64,000 bases of DNA from Anaerolentibacter hominis. Its GTDB lineage: Bacteria > Bacillota > Clostridia > Lachnospirales > Lachnospiraceae. The stretch covers positions 1,736,001-1,800,000 of the forward strand of contig NZ_JAWDIX010000001.1 of assembly GCF_032380675.1 (NCBI RefSeq), written 5' to 3'. Made by a program: the position numbers and the translations under genes. Position 1 is the first letter of the stretch. The number at the start of each line of letters is the position of its first letter. Shown here one piece after another: positions 43,203 through 52,645 of the stretch. The notes below the pieces were generated by a model. It searched no databases. It was not told where the DNA came from and was given only the letters and a program-made list of their open reading frames with translations.

Positions 43203-44153
43203 TTATTCGCCGTATTGCTCTAATTTTTTTGAATATGCCAGTAGTCGATGGTATTTTTTAAGATTTTGTTCTGCAATCTTCTTTAAAATAAGAGTGTCGT
43301 GTTCATCACTCAAAACATGGACCTTCCTGTGACAATTGGGACAAATAGCCACCACATTATCCATCGTATCACTGCCGCCGTCGGCAAGTCGCATCACGTG
43401 ATGTTCTTCCAGATAAGGCTTTCTTTCCTTATCATAAAAGGGTGCGTCAGCCCCACACATCTGACATTTACCCTCAGCTATCTGTTTTACCATCTCTTTT
43501 ACATATGGACTCCTATAATATACTATCTCTTCCTTTTTCTGAAACTTTTTTCTTGTACTATTTTTAATTTGAGCCGCTAGCTTTGCTGGGGATAGCTGCC
43601 TAGCTTTTGCTTCGTCCAAATCCATCTGGATCTCGATCTCGACTTCAGAAGGATTATACTTTTTCTCTGTATCTAATAATTCCAGTACCCTTTGTCTTTC
43701 TTGATCACTTTTCTGTACGCTGGCAGTCTTCCTGATGATAAACTCATACATTGGCCGATTTGCTTCGAACAAATAACCAGTTTTACCTTTGCCAAGCCGG
43801 TTGAAAGGCGCATCCGCTAATGGCTGCAATTGGAGTAGTTCTTCTCTATAGTCCGATGTAATAATCGTCTCCGGAAAAGGAATATAGGTAGTGTCTACTC
43901 GCCACCCCTCCTGCTGCCATTCTGCTGATAGCTCTTCTGGCCTACTAGCCTCATATACATCTCTTTTGGCGATACTAACCGCCTTAATGTGCTTTTTATA
44001 ACTATGTATGATGATATCACCGCGTTTTACTGCTTTCATTTTCTCCCAGTGAGAAACTTTTTGTCCAGAGTTGCCACGTTGGGGCGCCCATAAATAGCCG
44101 CCACGAAATTCTTCCTCAAAGGTCTTGTTCTGGAATACAAAAAAATAGTTCAT
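43203..44153 (-). CDS. EVE-like plus HNH endonuclease (modified-DNA restriction candidate)
   Basis: 316 aa. Residues ~1-145 resemble an EVE/PUA-type base-reading domain (YLWAPQRGNSGQKVSHWEKM, then VKRGDIIIHSYKKHIKAVSI). A charged linker follows. The C-terminus is an HNH nuclease with zinc ligands Cys230, Cys233, Cys271 and Cys274, the His251-His252 pair, Asn266 and His275. EVE domains bind modified cytosines or adenines in DNA, so a type IV-like restriction enzyme against modified phage DNA is likely. It sits between an AbiH-like gene and a membrane-protein gene. AGGAGA is 5 nt before the ATG. Confidence 0.78.
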   Translation of the reverse strand: MNYFFVFQNKTFEEEFRGGYLWAPQRGNSGQKVSHWEKMKAVKRGDIIIHSYKKHIKAVSIAKRDVYEASRPEELSAEWQQEGWRVDTTYIPFPETIITSDYREELLQLQPLADAPFNRLGKGKTGYLFEANRPMYEFIIRKTASVQKSDQERQRVLELLDTEKKYNPSEVEIEIQMDLDEAKARQLSPAKLAAQIKNSTRKKFQKKEEIVYYRSPYVKEMVKQIAEGKCQMCGADAPFYDKERKPYLEEHHVMRLADGGSDTMDNVVAICPNCHRKVHVLSDEHDTLILKKIAEQNLKKYHRLLAYSKKLEQYGE

Positions 44154-44208
44154 ATGCTCTCCTATTATTGTCTATAGTTATAAACGTACCGTTTTATATA
44201 AGCATACA

Positions 44209-45135
44209 TCATAATTCAATAAATCTGATATTCGAAGATAAAATCCCTATTTCCTTTAATACCCGTATAAAGTACTTTCTTTGATCATTGCCGTCTTCGT
44301 CCTTGTGATACGATATAATCCATTTTGCCCTACTAAAATTATTATGCGCTTGCCTAAAGTATGGTATATCTGCTTTACCGAAAGACATCCCTATTACACA
44401 TATTGTATCTGGATTCAAATTATGGCTATCGTAAAAAATATCGACATCTGATAAAAACTCATTCACATTCTTACGGGTTAGCCTTAAATACTCTTCTGCC
44501 CAGTTATAAGCAACCCGTTCATACATATCAGCTGTTTCATTGTATAAATTATTCACTTTTGATATGCAATCATCATTCCCATGCCCAAATTGAGGCTCCA
44601 AGCAGTTTTTGCCCACTTCCCCATGAGGTCTAAATACGTACTCCTTATTTATGCCATATACACGTTCTAACGTATGAGTATAATTAAAAACAAGAAAAAA
44701 ATCTGAACCTTCTTCACCATCCACACACTTTCTGTCATATGAAAAAAAGAGCTTAGATATTTTATATTTCACTTTAATCGTATCCCGATCCTTTTCACCA
44801 GCCCATGAAATAAAGGCTTGCTGTAATTCTGAGTACACGTCTAAATTCGAAATCAGTACATCTCTCTTCCATGCAGTATCATACGGTTTCCCGATATTAA
44901 AGTCACAATTGTTGCTATTAACCATGTCGAATAAGTAATAATTACTTAAACATGCCAGATTGTTTTCGAAATCTGACCAAAACATATCTGCATCATCTCC
45001 GTAGATCTCATACATCTTTATAAATTTAAGATACAGACTGCTATAATTATCTCTTAAATAATGTTTAAAATTTAAGTACGATGTATCTAAATTATGGCTT
45101 AAATCAAATCCATTTCCTAGAAAATAGAGTCTCAT
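44209..45135 (-). CDS. AbiH-like phage abortive-infection protein
   Basis: 308 aa. The N-terminal LGNGFDLSHNLDTSYLNFKHY is the AbiH family mark; later FLVFNYTHTLERVYG and the FRPHGEVG stretch also fit. AbiH acts in abortive infection in lactococci by an unknown mechanism. It is first in the operon with the EVE-HNH nuclease (55 nt apart) and the membrane protein. The gene is clearly AT-richer than its flanks, suggesting transfer. Confidence 0.8.
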   Translation of the reverse strand: MRLYFLGNGFDLSHNLDTSYLNFKHYLRDNYSSLYLKFIKMYEIYGDDADMFWSDFENNLACLSNYYLFDMVNSNNCDFNIGKPYDTAWKRDVLISNLDVYSELQQAFISWAGEKDRDTIKVKYKISKLFFSYDRKCVDGEEGSDFFLVFNYTHTLERVYGINKEYVFRPHGEVGKNCLEPQFGHGNDDCISKVNNLYNETADMYERVAYNWAEEYLRLTRKNVNEFLSDVDIFYDSHNLNPDTICVIGMSFGKADIPYFRQAHNNFSRAKWIISYHKDEDGNDQRKYFIRVLKEIGILSSNIRFIEL

Positions 45136-45172
45136 TTGTATGATTTCTCCCGACGATTAAACTTATAAATAT

Positions 45173-46324
45173 CTATTTCCGTCTTAACCCCACGCATACC
45201 TCACAGTGCCCCGTCCACGGGAACATGTCCACCGGCTGTATCTTTTCGGCCTTGTACCCCTGCTTCTGTAAATACTTCAAATCCCTTGCCAGTGTCTCCG
45301 GATTGCAGGAAATATAAACAATCTTTTTGGGTCCCAGCTTCACGGCGGATGCCATGAATTTCTCATCACTGCCAGCTCTGGGCGGGTCCATGAAGATCAC
45401 ATCCGCCTTCTGGTTTTCCGCCGCCATTGCCTCCATGAACTCTCCGGCATCCCCCTGGATAAACTCTGCATTTGTGAGCTTGTTCTCCCTGGCATTGATC
45501 CTGGCATCCCGTACCGCGTCTCTGTTTAATTCCACGCCAATCACCTTGCCCGCGCGCTTTGCAGCAATCAGGCCAATGGTTCCGATCCCGCAGTATGCGT
45601 CGATGACCGTTTCTTTTCCGGTGAGTCCGGCAAATTCTGCCGCGGTATTGTACAGGATCTCGGTCTGCACCGGATTGACCTGGTAAAAAGACTTGGGCGA
45701 GATACGGAACGTACAGCCGCAGAGCACATCCTTGATAAAGCCCGGGCCGTAGATGGTTTTCTCCTGCTCTCCGAGGATCATACTGGTTCTTTTATCGTTC
45801 ACGTTCACTACAACCGTGGTAATCTCCGGATGCTCTTTGCGCAGGGCTTTTACAAAGTTGTTCTTGGAAGGCAGGATGGGTGAGCCAAGCACAAGGACTA
45901 CCATGATTTCCCCCGTCTGAAAGCCCCTGCGGACCAGAACACGCCGCAGAAGCCCATACCCTGTATCTTCATCGTAAGTCTTGATCTTGAAGGAACGGAG
46001 CATCTGGCGGATGGTACGGATGATCTCCTGGCTTTTCTGATCCTCGATCAGACAGTTTTCCACCGGCAGGACCCGATGGGTGTTTGCCTGGTAAGTGCCG
46101 GAGATAATATTTCCCCTCCGGTCTCGGTCAAAGGCGGCATGTACCTTATTCCGGTAATAGTAAGGATGCTCCATGCCGATGATCGGGCTTACCTTACAAA
46201 AGCTGCCCAGCAGAGCCTCCACCTGTTTTTGTTTATTTTTCAGCTGCTTATCGTAAGTCATGCCCTGAAATGTGCATCCCCCGCATTTCTTAGCGATATC
46301 ACATGCAATTATTTCTTTTTCCAT
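45173..46324 (-). CDS. rlmD: 23S rRNA (uracil-C5)-methyltransferase, RlmD/RumA family
   Basis: 383 aa SAM-dependent methyltransferase for 5-methyluridine in rRNA. N-terminal [4Fe-4S] cysteines C8, C14 and C17 (CDIAKKCGGC). SAM motif DAYCGIGTIGL, DPPRAG, and the catalytic SCNP. There is no N-terminal TRAM domain, so it is shorter than E. coli RlmD. Which uridine is modified cannot be told; RlmCD-type dual specificity is possible. AAAGGG precedes the ATG. It follows rsmH on the same strand, 23 nt apart. Confidence 0.9.
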   Translation of the reverse strand: MEKEIIACDIAKKCGGCTFQGMTYDKQLKNKQKQVEALLGSFCKVSPIIGMEHPYYYRNKVHAAFDRDRRGNIISGTYQANTHRVLPVENCLIEDQKSQEIIRTIRQMLRSFKIKTYDEDTGYGLLRRVLVRRGFQTGEIMVVLVLGSPILPSKNNFVKALRKEHPEITTVVVNVNDKRTSMILGEQEKTIYGPGFIKDVLCGCTFRISPKSFYQVNPVQTEILYNTAAEFAGLTGKETVIDAYCGIGTIGLIAAKRAGKVIGVELNRDAVRDARINARENKLTNAEFIQGDAGEFMEAMAAENQKADVIFMDPPRAGSDEKFMASAVKLGPKKIVYISCNPETLARDLKYLQKQGYKAEKIQPVDMFPWTGHCEVCVGLRRK

Positions 46325-46347
46325 ATGTCAAACCCTTTCCGGATACT

Positions 46348-47394
46348 CTATTCTGCCCGAACCGCCCATCTCATTTTTGTTGAGCGGGCACGGCTGTTTT
46401 TGCTGCATTCTTCTTTGGATGGGCGGATTACTTCATTGGCAATCTCACTGTAAAGTCCTTCTTTCTGGTATTGCTTAAACGATTTTTTCACCAGGCGGTC
46501 TTCTCCTGAATGAAAGGTTAAAATAGCCGCTCTTCCACCGGGAGCCAGAACTCCGGGGAGTTTTTCCAGGAAGGAATACAGCGCCTCGAATTCATTATTT
46601 ACATCAATACGAAGTGCCTGAAAGGTCCTCTGGCTGGATTTCTTTACAGCCTCTTTCCGCTCTCTATCGGGCAAAAATGAGAGCGCCTCTTCGATTACCT
46701 GATAGAGATCTGTCGTTGTGACGATTTCTCCGCCCCTTCTGAGCCATGCCGTCACAGCTCCGGCAATTTCCGCCGCATAGGGCTCGTCCGCATTTTCCAA
46801 CAGCATGCCTTCCAGTTCATCCTGCGCGATCTCCTTTAAACGCTCTGCGGCACTGATCCCCTTCTGCGGATTCATACGCAAATCCAACGGGCCCTCGGTT
46901 TTATAGGAAAATCCCCGGTCAGGATTGTCTATCTGCATGGATGAGACACCCAGATCTGCCAGAATGAAGTCAAACTTGCCCACTTCTGCCGATACCTGAT
47001 CAATCTCAGCAAAGTTCTGCAGCCGCACGGTCAGGATCTCCGGACCATAGCCCAGCCTTTCCAGACGCTCCTTTGTCTTTGCCGACTCGATTGGATCTAC
47101 ATCCAGGGCATACAGATGTCCTTGATTTTCCAGGCATCTCAGCATTTCCTGTGTATGGCCTCCATAGCCAAGGGTGGCATCCAGCCCGGTCTGTCCCGGC
47201 TTGATCTGCAGAAAGTCCAGTATCTCTTTTACACAGATCGAAATATGCATGCCCGCAGGGGTGCTTCCTTTTCCGATTACTTTCGTAACCGTATCAGCAT
47301 ATTTATCTGGATTCAGTTCCTTATACTTCTCTTTATAATTTCTGGGATAAGCACCGGAATAGCGGACACGGCGCTTATGAGTATTCTCTTCCAT
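46348..47394 (-). CDS. rsmH: 16S rRNA (cytosine(1402)-N4)-methyltransferase
   Basis: 348 aa RsmH/MraW enzyme methylating C1402 of 16S rRNA. Family stretches: DATLGYGGHTQEML, LADLGVSSMQIDNPDRGFSY, RTFQALRIDVNNE and ILTFHSGEDRLVK. It carries about 45 extra residues at the N-terminus, rich in Lys/Arg/Tyr, before the usual HISICVKEIL start. It is not next to division genes (ftsL, mraZ), so it may be a second copy outside the dcw cluster. Co-directional with rlmD. AAGGAG is 6 nt before the ATG. Confidence 0.93.
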   Translation of the reverse strand: MEENTHKRRVRYSGAYPRNYKEKYKELNPDKYADTVTKVIGKGSTPAGMHISICVKEILDFLQIKPGQTGLDATLGYGGHTQEMLRCLENQGHLYALDVDPIESAKTKERLERLGYGPEILTVRLQNFAEIDQVSAEVGKFDFILADLGVSSMQIDNPDRGFSYKTEGPLDLRMNPQKGISAAERLKEIAQDELEGMLLENADEPYAAEIAGAVTAWLRRGGEIVTTTDLYQVIEEALSFLPDRERKEAVKKSSQRTFQALRIDVNNEFEALYSFLEKLPGVLAPGGRAAILTFHSGEDRLVKKSFKQYQKEGLYSEIANEVIRPSKEECSKNSRARSTKMRWAVRAE

Positions 47395-47493
47395 GTTGTT
47401 CTCCTTGTTTTGGGTAATATGTCTCTTTCTACAAGTTTATCTCATATATTTTTTATTACGTTCGTTCCTCACTCCATAAAAAGAAGGGGGTCC

Positions 47494-47551
47494 CTTCTCA
47501 AACGCTTCGCTTTTGAGAAGCAGCAAATAGTTTCGCTTTGCTCTATTATTT
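47494..47551. repeat. Hairpin plus short interspersed repeat, copy B
   Basis: CTTCTCAAA/TTTGAGAAG hairpin (47494-47502, 47512-47520), then a 32-nt stretch (47520-47551) matching 14601-14632 at 26 positions. It lies between rsmH and the next gene; no coding capacity is seen. Confidence 0.45.
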
Positions 47552-47633
47552 TTTATTATATCATAAATTTTAAAACTATAGGTTAATCTGTGAAATTATC
47601 ACGATTGTTCTGATATTATGTCAGAATAAAAAA

Positions 47634-47663
47634 GGAGCATCCGTCATTTCAGGCTGATGCTCC
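47634..47663 (-). terminator. Terminator of the 119-aa gene
   Basis: GGAGCATC (47634-47641) with GATGCTCC (47656-47663), followed by TTTTTTA on the minus strand. Confidence 0.8.
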
Positions 47664-47694
47664 ACAACTCCAATACACATTATGTACTGATTTC

Positions 47695-48054
47695 TTATGA
47701 AAGAATATCTTCTTTCTTCTCCACAATCGCAACCGCCGCCGCACAGGCAGGACAGTCACAATATACTGCTCCTGCTGCCTTGATTTCCCTTGCATGAGCC
47801 GCAACTTCTTTCGCTTTGTCCGCTCCAAAGACCTGTGCACCATGCTCTGATTCTGCAAAGCTGATCAGCCCGTCGATGGAGACAATATCCGCTTCCAGCT
47901 CTGCCATATATTTTTTCGTTTCCGCTGCCTCATTTTCCGTTCCAACGGCATCCAGCCAGGCCTGTGCCGCCGCCTTCGCCTCAGCGCTGCATGAGAATGC
48001 ATTCATGAGATCATGGGTCTTTTCCACAACAAAATCTAATACTTCTTTTTTCAT
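47695..48054 (-). CDS. Small helical protein with C-x-C-x2-C motif
   Basis: 119 aa, alanine-rich and almost entirely helical by composition. Near the C-terminus is CDCPACAAA, a C-x-C-x2-C motif that could bind a metal. Proteins like this are sometimes labelled Hsp90 chaperones in clostridial genomes; nothing in the sequence supports that. AAAGGAG precedes the ATG and a terminator follows. Single-gene unit. Confidence 0.7.
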   Translation of the reverse strand: MKKEVLDFVVEKTHDLMNAFSCSAEAKAAAQAWLDAVGTENEAAETKKYMAELEADIVSIDGLISFAESEHGAQVFGADKAKEVAAHAREIKAAGAVYCDCPACAAAVAIVEKKEDILS

Positions 48055-48267
48055 AGCTGATATCTCCTTTCAACTGTTTAAACTTTATTATAGTTTACTA
48101 CGATTTTTACACTATTGCAATTCGGAGCTATTGGATCATTTTCAAAATTATTCAGCTGCCCTTCAGGCTGACAGCCTCTAAACCAGGAATAGTGATATCA
48201 AAAATGTACAGACTAAGTGAAAGCAGAAGACTTCCTTCGTCTTGTTATCGGGTAAAGAGAGGATATT

Positions 48268-49263
48268 ATGAGATTTGACGCAGTATACTTTGAGCCGGAA
48301 AGCCTTTCCTATGAGCTGGGGAAGCAGTTAAGAGAACAATTTTCAGATTTGCCATGGATCGAGATAGAAAATCACAATGCCATAGAGGAAATGCGAAAAA
48401 AGGAAAATTCCGAATTTGCCAGAATGAAGCGTAATTTAATTGTCGGCATCCGTAAAACGCACCGGTATGTGGAAAATCACAAAGTATCGGATTATCTGGT
48501 CCCCTATACGTCGTCAGGCTGTACTGCTATGTGCTTGTATTGCTATCTTGTCTGCAATTATAATAAATGTTCGTATTTACGCCTGTTTGTCAACAGGGAG
48601 CAGATGCTGGACCGGCTGATTAAGAAGGGGCAAAAGAGTGAGAAGCCTCTCACCTTTGAGATTGGAAGCAACAGTGACCTGGTACTGGAAAATACGATAA
48701 CAGGCAATCTTCTGTACACGATCAGCCGGTTTGCAGAAGAAGGCAGCGGAAATTTAACCTTTCCCACGAAGTTTCATATGGTGGACAGCCTGCTTGACCT
48801 GCCTCACCAGGGTAAGGTCATCTTCCGCATGAGCGTCAATCCCCAGCCGCTGATACGCCGTATCGAACTCGGAACCTCCAGTCTTCAAAAAAGAATGGAG
48901 GCCGTCAACCGTATGTGCGAGGCAGGATATCCCTGCGGGCTCCTGATTGCACCGGTTATGCTGGTGGAGGACTGGAAGGCGATGTATACAGAACTTCTGG
49001 AGCAGCTCCGTAACGGCCTGACCGAGAAAATGCGAAAGCAAATGTTTCTGGAAATCATTCTGATGACCTATTCCTATGTACACCGGGCTATCAACAGCGA
49101 GGCGTTCCCGAAGGCACCAGATTTATATGACAGCCAGCTCATGACAGGACGGGGACGAGGGAGATATTGCTACAGGCCGGAAGTCAGAACAGAGGCAGAG
49201 GCATTTTTACGGTCGGAAGTGAAACGGATACTGGGAGATGTAACGATTCTGTATGTTAGCTGA
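48268..49263 (+). CDS. splB: Spore photoproduct lyase
   Basis: 331 aa radical-SAM enzyme that reverses the thymine dimer of UV-irradiated spores. The cluster motif is Cys85-x3-Cys89-x2-Cys92 (SGCTAMCLYCYL), which is the SplB pattern. YLRLFVNREQML and TFEIGSNSDLVLENT follow as in the family. It shows that the organism makes spores and repairs DNA on germination. GAGAGGA precedes the ATG. Monocistronic or weakly linked to the DUF1801 gene 36 nt downstream. Confidence 0.92.
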   Translation: MRFDAVYFEPESLSYELGKQLREQFSDLPWIEIENHNAIEEMRKKENSEFARMKRNLIVGIRKTHRYVENHKVSDYLVPYTSSGCTAMCLYCYLVCNYNKCSYLRLFVNREQMLDRLIKKGQKSEKPLTFEIGSNSDLVLENTITGNLLYTISRFAEEGSGNLTFPTKFHMVDSLLDLPHQGKVIFRMSVNPQPLIRRIELGTSSLQKRMEAVNRMCEAGYPCGLLIAPVMLVEDWKAMYTELLEQLRNGLTEKMRKQMFLEIILMTYSYVHRAINSEAFPKAPDLYDSQLMTGRGRGRYCYRPEVRTEAEAFLRSEVKRILGDVTILYVS

Positions 49264-49299
49264 CTGTATAATCTAAATATATAACGAAGGAGAATTGAA

Positions 49300-49671
49300 A
49301 TGGAAGTTTTCACAGAATATCTGGCACAAATTCGGGATGAGACGCAGCGTACCCGTGTAAAAGAGGTGTTAGACTGGGTCCGGCATGACTTCCCGGAATT
49401 ACAGCCCAGATATGCCTGGAACCAGCCCATGTTCACGGATCACGGCACCTTTATTATTGGGTTCAGCATTGCAAAACTGCACATGGCTGTTTCTCCGGAG
49501 CGGGCAGGGATGGAACATTTTCATGATGATATCTCAGAAGCCGGTTACAGCCAGAGTACCATGCTGTTTCGCATCAAATGGGATGAGCCGGTAAATTATG
49601 AACTGTTAGGCCGCATCATTCGCTTTAATCAGACGGACAAAGCCGAGTGCAGGACATTTTGGAGGAAATAA
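49300..49671 (+). CDS. DUF1801 protein (YdhG-like)
   Basis: 123 aa. The pattern YAWNQPMFTDHGTFIIGFSI followed by HMAVSPE is that of DUF1801, whose members include the iron-chaperone-like YdhG and frataxin-like Fra. Role in iron handling is a family association only. AAGGAG is 7 nt before the ATG. It follows splB by 36 nt on the same strand. Confidence 0.75.
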   Translation: MEVFTEYLAQIRDETQRTRVKEVLDWVRHDFPELQPRYAWNQPMFTDHGTFIIGFSIAKLHMAVSPERAGMEHFHDDISEAGYSQSTMLFRIKWDEPVNYELLGRIIRFNQTDKAECRTFWRK

Positions 49672-49748
49672 TACCCTCCGTTCTCCATAAAGGATAGATT
49701 TCACGCATCTGCAAATAATATTTTCAACGACATTAGGAGGTACGATCA

Positions 49749-50876
49749 GTGAAGGCTATTGTATTTGACGGAGTGCAGAAGGTAGAATGCAGAACGGTGG
49801 AAGATCCCAGGATAGAAAAAGAGGATGACATTATTGTAAAAGTGACATCCACGGCTATCTGCGGGTCGGATTTGCATTTAGTACATGGTTTGGTAAAGGG
49901 AATGTATGATGGGTATGTATTAGGCCATGAGACAATGGGTATTGTGGAAGAAGCCGGAAAAGAGGTAAAAAATCTCCGGAAAGGCGACCGGGTTGTTATC
50001 CCTTTTCCTGTCGCATGCGGACATTGCGAATTCTGTGACAGAGGGGAATTCAGCCAGTGCGATCATTCAAATGACTATGGGGAATCGGGGGGATTGCTCG
50101 GCTACAGCAAATATCATGGGAATTACGCCGGAGGACAGGCCGAATACATCAGGGTCCCCTATGCCAATGTAGGCCCCAAAAAAGTGCCGGAGGGGATGAC
50201 AGATGAACAGGTTTTATTTGTAACAGATGTCCTCCCCACATCCTACTGGGGCACCGAAATTGCGAATGTAAAGGCCGGGGATACCGTGGTTGTATTAGGC
50301 TGTGGCCCTATCGGGCTGATGACGATCAAATGGTGTATTCAAAAAGGCGCAGGCAGGATCATCGCGGTCGACCGGGTCGGTTACCGCCTGAAGCATGCAG
50401 CCGGCTATGGTGTGGAAACCTTAAACTTTGAAGAATATGAACAGGTAGGGGAATATATAAAAGAAATTACACATGGGGGCGCCCATTGCGTGATCGACTG
50501 TGTCGGGCTGGATGGTAAGAGCTCGGTCATGGAAAAAATTGAAACGGCACTCAAATTACAGGGCGGATCAAAATCAGCAATCGAAACGGCTTCCCAATGT
50601 ATCAGGAAAACAGGCACCGTTGCGTTGATTGGAGTATATGGCAATAAATACAATAATTTTCCTCTCGGTAATTTCTTCTCCAAAAACATTTCATTAAAAA
50701 TGGGGCAATGCCCTGCTACCGGATATGTCGATCTGATGCTCCAGAAAATACAAAAGGGAGAAATAGACGCGACAGATATTATAACTCATAAGCTCAGCTT
50801 GGATGAAGGAAGCCATGCTTACAGCATTTTTGATAAAAAAGAGGATAACTGCATTAAGGTAATTTTAAAACCATAA
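49749..50876 (+). CDS. Zinc-dependent alcohol dehydrogenase (formaldehyde dehydrogenase-like)
   Basis: 375 aa medium-chain dehydrogenase. Catalytic zinc: Cys38, His60, Glu61. Structural zinc: Cys90, 93, 96, 104. NAD(H)-binding motif VLGCGPIGLM. The insertion near ESGGLLGYSKYHGNYAGGQA and overall length fit glutathione-independent formaldehyde dehydrogenases and related threonine/sorbitol dehydrogenases. The start is GTG at 49749 with AGGAGG 8 nt upstream. Substrate not decided. Confidence 0.88.
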   Translation: MKAIVFDGVQKVECRTVEDPRIEKEDDIIVKVTSTAICGSDLHLVHGLVKGMYDGYVLGHETMGIVEEAGKEVKNLRKGDRVVIPFPVACGHCEFCDRGEFSQCDHSNDYGESGGLLGYSKYHGNYAGGQAEYIRVPYANVGPKKVPEGMTDEQVLFVTDVLPTSYWGTEIANVKAGDTVVVLGCGPIGLMTIKWCIQKGAGRIIAVDRVGYRLKHAAGYGVETLNFEEYEQVGEYIKEITHGGAHCVIDCVGLDGKSSVMEKIETALKLQGGSKSAIETASQCIRKTGTVALIGVYGNKYNNFPLGNFFSKNISLKMGQCPATGYVDLMLQKIQKGEIDATDIITHKLSLDEGSHAYSIFDKKEDNCIKVILKP

Positions 50877-50883
50877 CGTGATT

Positions 50884-50972
50884 AAAAGGGCAGTGTCCCT
50901 CCGATGGACAGGCAGCCGCTCCTGATGACAGAGCGGTGTCTGATCCGTTCCAGACGGCGGCAGTGCCCTTTT
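50884..50972. terminator. Branched hairpin between convergent genes
   Basis: Outer stem AAAAGGGCA/TGCCCTTTT (50884-50892, 50964-50972) encloses a GACA..CCGCTC/GAGCGG..TGTC hairpin (50907-50940) and an alternative GTCTG/CAGAC hairpin (50938-50955). The outer stem alone works as a terminator in both directions; the 89-nt internal structure is more than a terminator needs. Confidence 0.65.
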
Positions 50973-50980
50973 AAGCTCTC

Positions 50981-52645
50981 TTATCCGAACATTGCCAGAT
51001 TATCTTCGACACTCTCCAGCAGCTCGTCCCATTTATCAATCAAAAGATCATAGTAATCCTCTTTTTTTACAACGCCTGCCAAGTCTTCTTTCGTGAGACA
51101 TAGGACATAGCTGCCTCTTAATGCCAATAAGCGTCTCTCCGCTTCCGCCTCACTTGTCAATCCCTTCTTACTGAACAGCAGTGTTGTCGTGGTACCCTTC
51201 ACCTGCATTATCTGCCCGATATTGCGTATAACCTTTATGTCTGCCTTTCTATTCCAGTTTTTGCACTCTGCCAGAATCAGAGCGCCAAGATTCCATAACT
51301 TTTTATCTGTCGAAACATTGATGCAGCACAAATCAATCTCCTGCCTGGCGACCCGTACCCGTCTGCCGTTTAGCTTTAAGCCGGGTATTCTTTCAAGCAT
51401 GTAAGCAGCGGCATTTTCCCAGGCAATTCCTTTTTCATAGGCGGTTCCTTCTTCCGCTTTATCCAGCAAATTCCTAAACTCCGACAGCTCGAACTTCTTC
51501 GTTCTGGTGACGCTGCTTACTTCCTCAGGATAATCTCCTTTTAACAAGGTATACATCTTTTCAAAATACACAGCATGGTTCGTGATCGCCTGCAGCCAGT
51601 CTTTTGACAGAATCTCTTCCTCTTTACAGCGTAAATATCCCCTCAGTTCTTCAATCCTGCACAGATAGACATCCATAAATTTTTCTTTCGTTATTATCTC
51701 AGGCGCATGCATGCAATCACAAATCTGCTCTTCCATAAAATATAAAAATGTCTCGTAAACCGGCTGCAGCTTTTCTCTGGTCCATTCTACATCTGAAACT
51801 GCAATGACATACTGAAATACACTCTGCCAGCTTTCAAATATTTCATACGGCTGATAGTAAATTCCGTATGCATAGATGGGATTCTGAATTATGGTACTGA
51901 TATCGTTTATGCTGAATATACCGGTATCCTTATAGCCAAATTGCTCTCCCGGATATGCGTCTTCGCCGGCATTTAAGCGCAGTTTCCTGCCCCCTTCCAT
52001 TAACAGATAAAAATCATCCCCCTCAGGCTCAGGCAAGACTCCAATAATTCTTCTTCCTTTTAGTTCGTTCAGAAGAAAAGATTTTATCATCACCTGTTTG
52101 CCATACAGACAGGGCGCTTCACGGCTCAGCCATATCTGTACTGCCCTCTCCATCCAGGGCAATCTTGCATCTGCATATTCGATTCCCATCCCCAGACAGC
52201 AAACAGAAAGGCTCTGATTCCCTCTTTGAAATTCAAACTGCTGAGGCGAGTATAAATGCCCAAGACAAAATGTATGGTAAGCGATTAACCATGCCATATG
52301 AACAGCAATTGTTTGATTTTTCTTTTGCTCATCCAATTTGTATAAAATAGCCGATTGAAAGTCAAACTCAGGATTTTCAAGAATTTGTTGAAAAATATCC
52401 CTCTGTACTATCCTGATTTGTTCCATGATATCCCCGGTCTGCTGCTGCGTTCCCAGGATACAGTAAATTTCCAGCATATCTTCCAGGTCAAGATCACCGG
52501 CATCTTCTTTTAGCGCTGCGATACCCTCAGGAAAATCTTTCAAATAGTCTTTTAAACTATGAACGGCCCTGACACTAATCAGGCCCGTTTCTTCATCCTT
52601 CAATGCCATTAAGTAAACCAATAGAACTCCGGCATTTGCCAGCAT
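50981..52645 (-). CDS. Large protein with C-terminal Mrr-like PD-(D/E)xK nuclease domain
   Basis: 554 aa. The C-terminal ~160 residues resemble an Mrr/restriction-endonuclease core: ENAAAYMLERIPGLKLNGRR, Asp in QEIDLCCI, and the E-x-K in LAECKNWN, then GQIMQVKGTTTTLLFSKKG. The N-terminal ~390 residues are helical and match nothing that I know. It could be a stand-alone nuclease or defence protein, or a tagging/degradation factor. It is convergent with the dehydrogenase gene and divergent from the collagen-like gene. GGGGAG is 6 nt before the ATG. Confidence 0.65.
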   Translation of the reverse strand: MLANAGVLLVYLMALKDEETGLISVRAVHSLKDYLKDFPEGIAALKEDAGDLDLEDMLEIYCILGTQQQTGDIMEQIRIVQRDIFQQILENPEFDFQSAILYKLDEQKKNQTIAVHMAWLIAYHTFCLGHLYSPQQFEFQRGNQSLSVCCLGMGIEYADARLPWMERAVQIWLSREAPCLYGKQVMIKSFLLNELKGRRIIGVLPEPEGDDFYLLMEGGRKLRLNAGEDAYPGEQFGYKDTGIFSINDISTIIQNPIYAYGIYYQPYEIFESWQSVFQYVIAVSDVEWTREKLQPVYETFLYFMEEQICDCMHAPEIITKEKFMDVYLCRIEELRGYLRCKEEEILSKDWLQAITNHAVYFEKMYTLLKGDYPEEVSSVTRTKKFELSEFRNLLDKAEEGTAYEKGIAWENAAAYMLERIPGLKLNGRRVRVARQEIDLCCINVSTDKKLWNLGALILAECKNWNRKADIKVIRNIGQIMQVKGTTTTLLFSKKGLTSEAEAERRLLALRGSYVLCLTKEDLAGVVKKEDYYDLLIDKWDELLESVEDNLAMFG

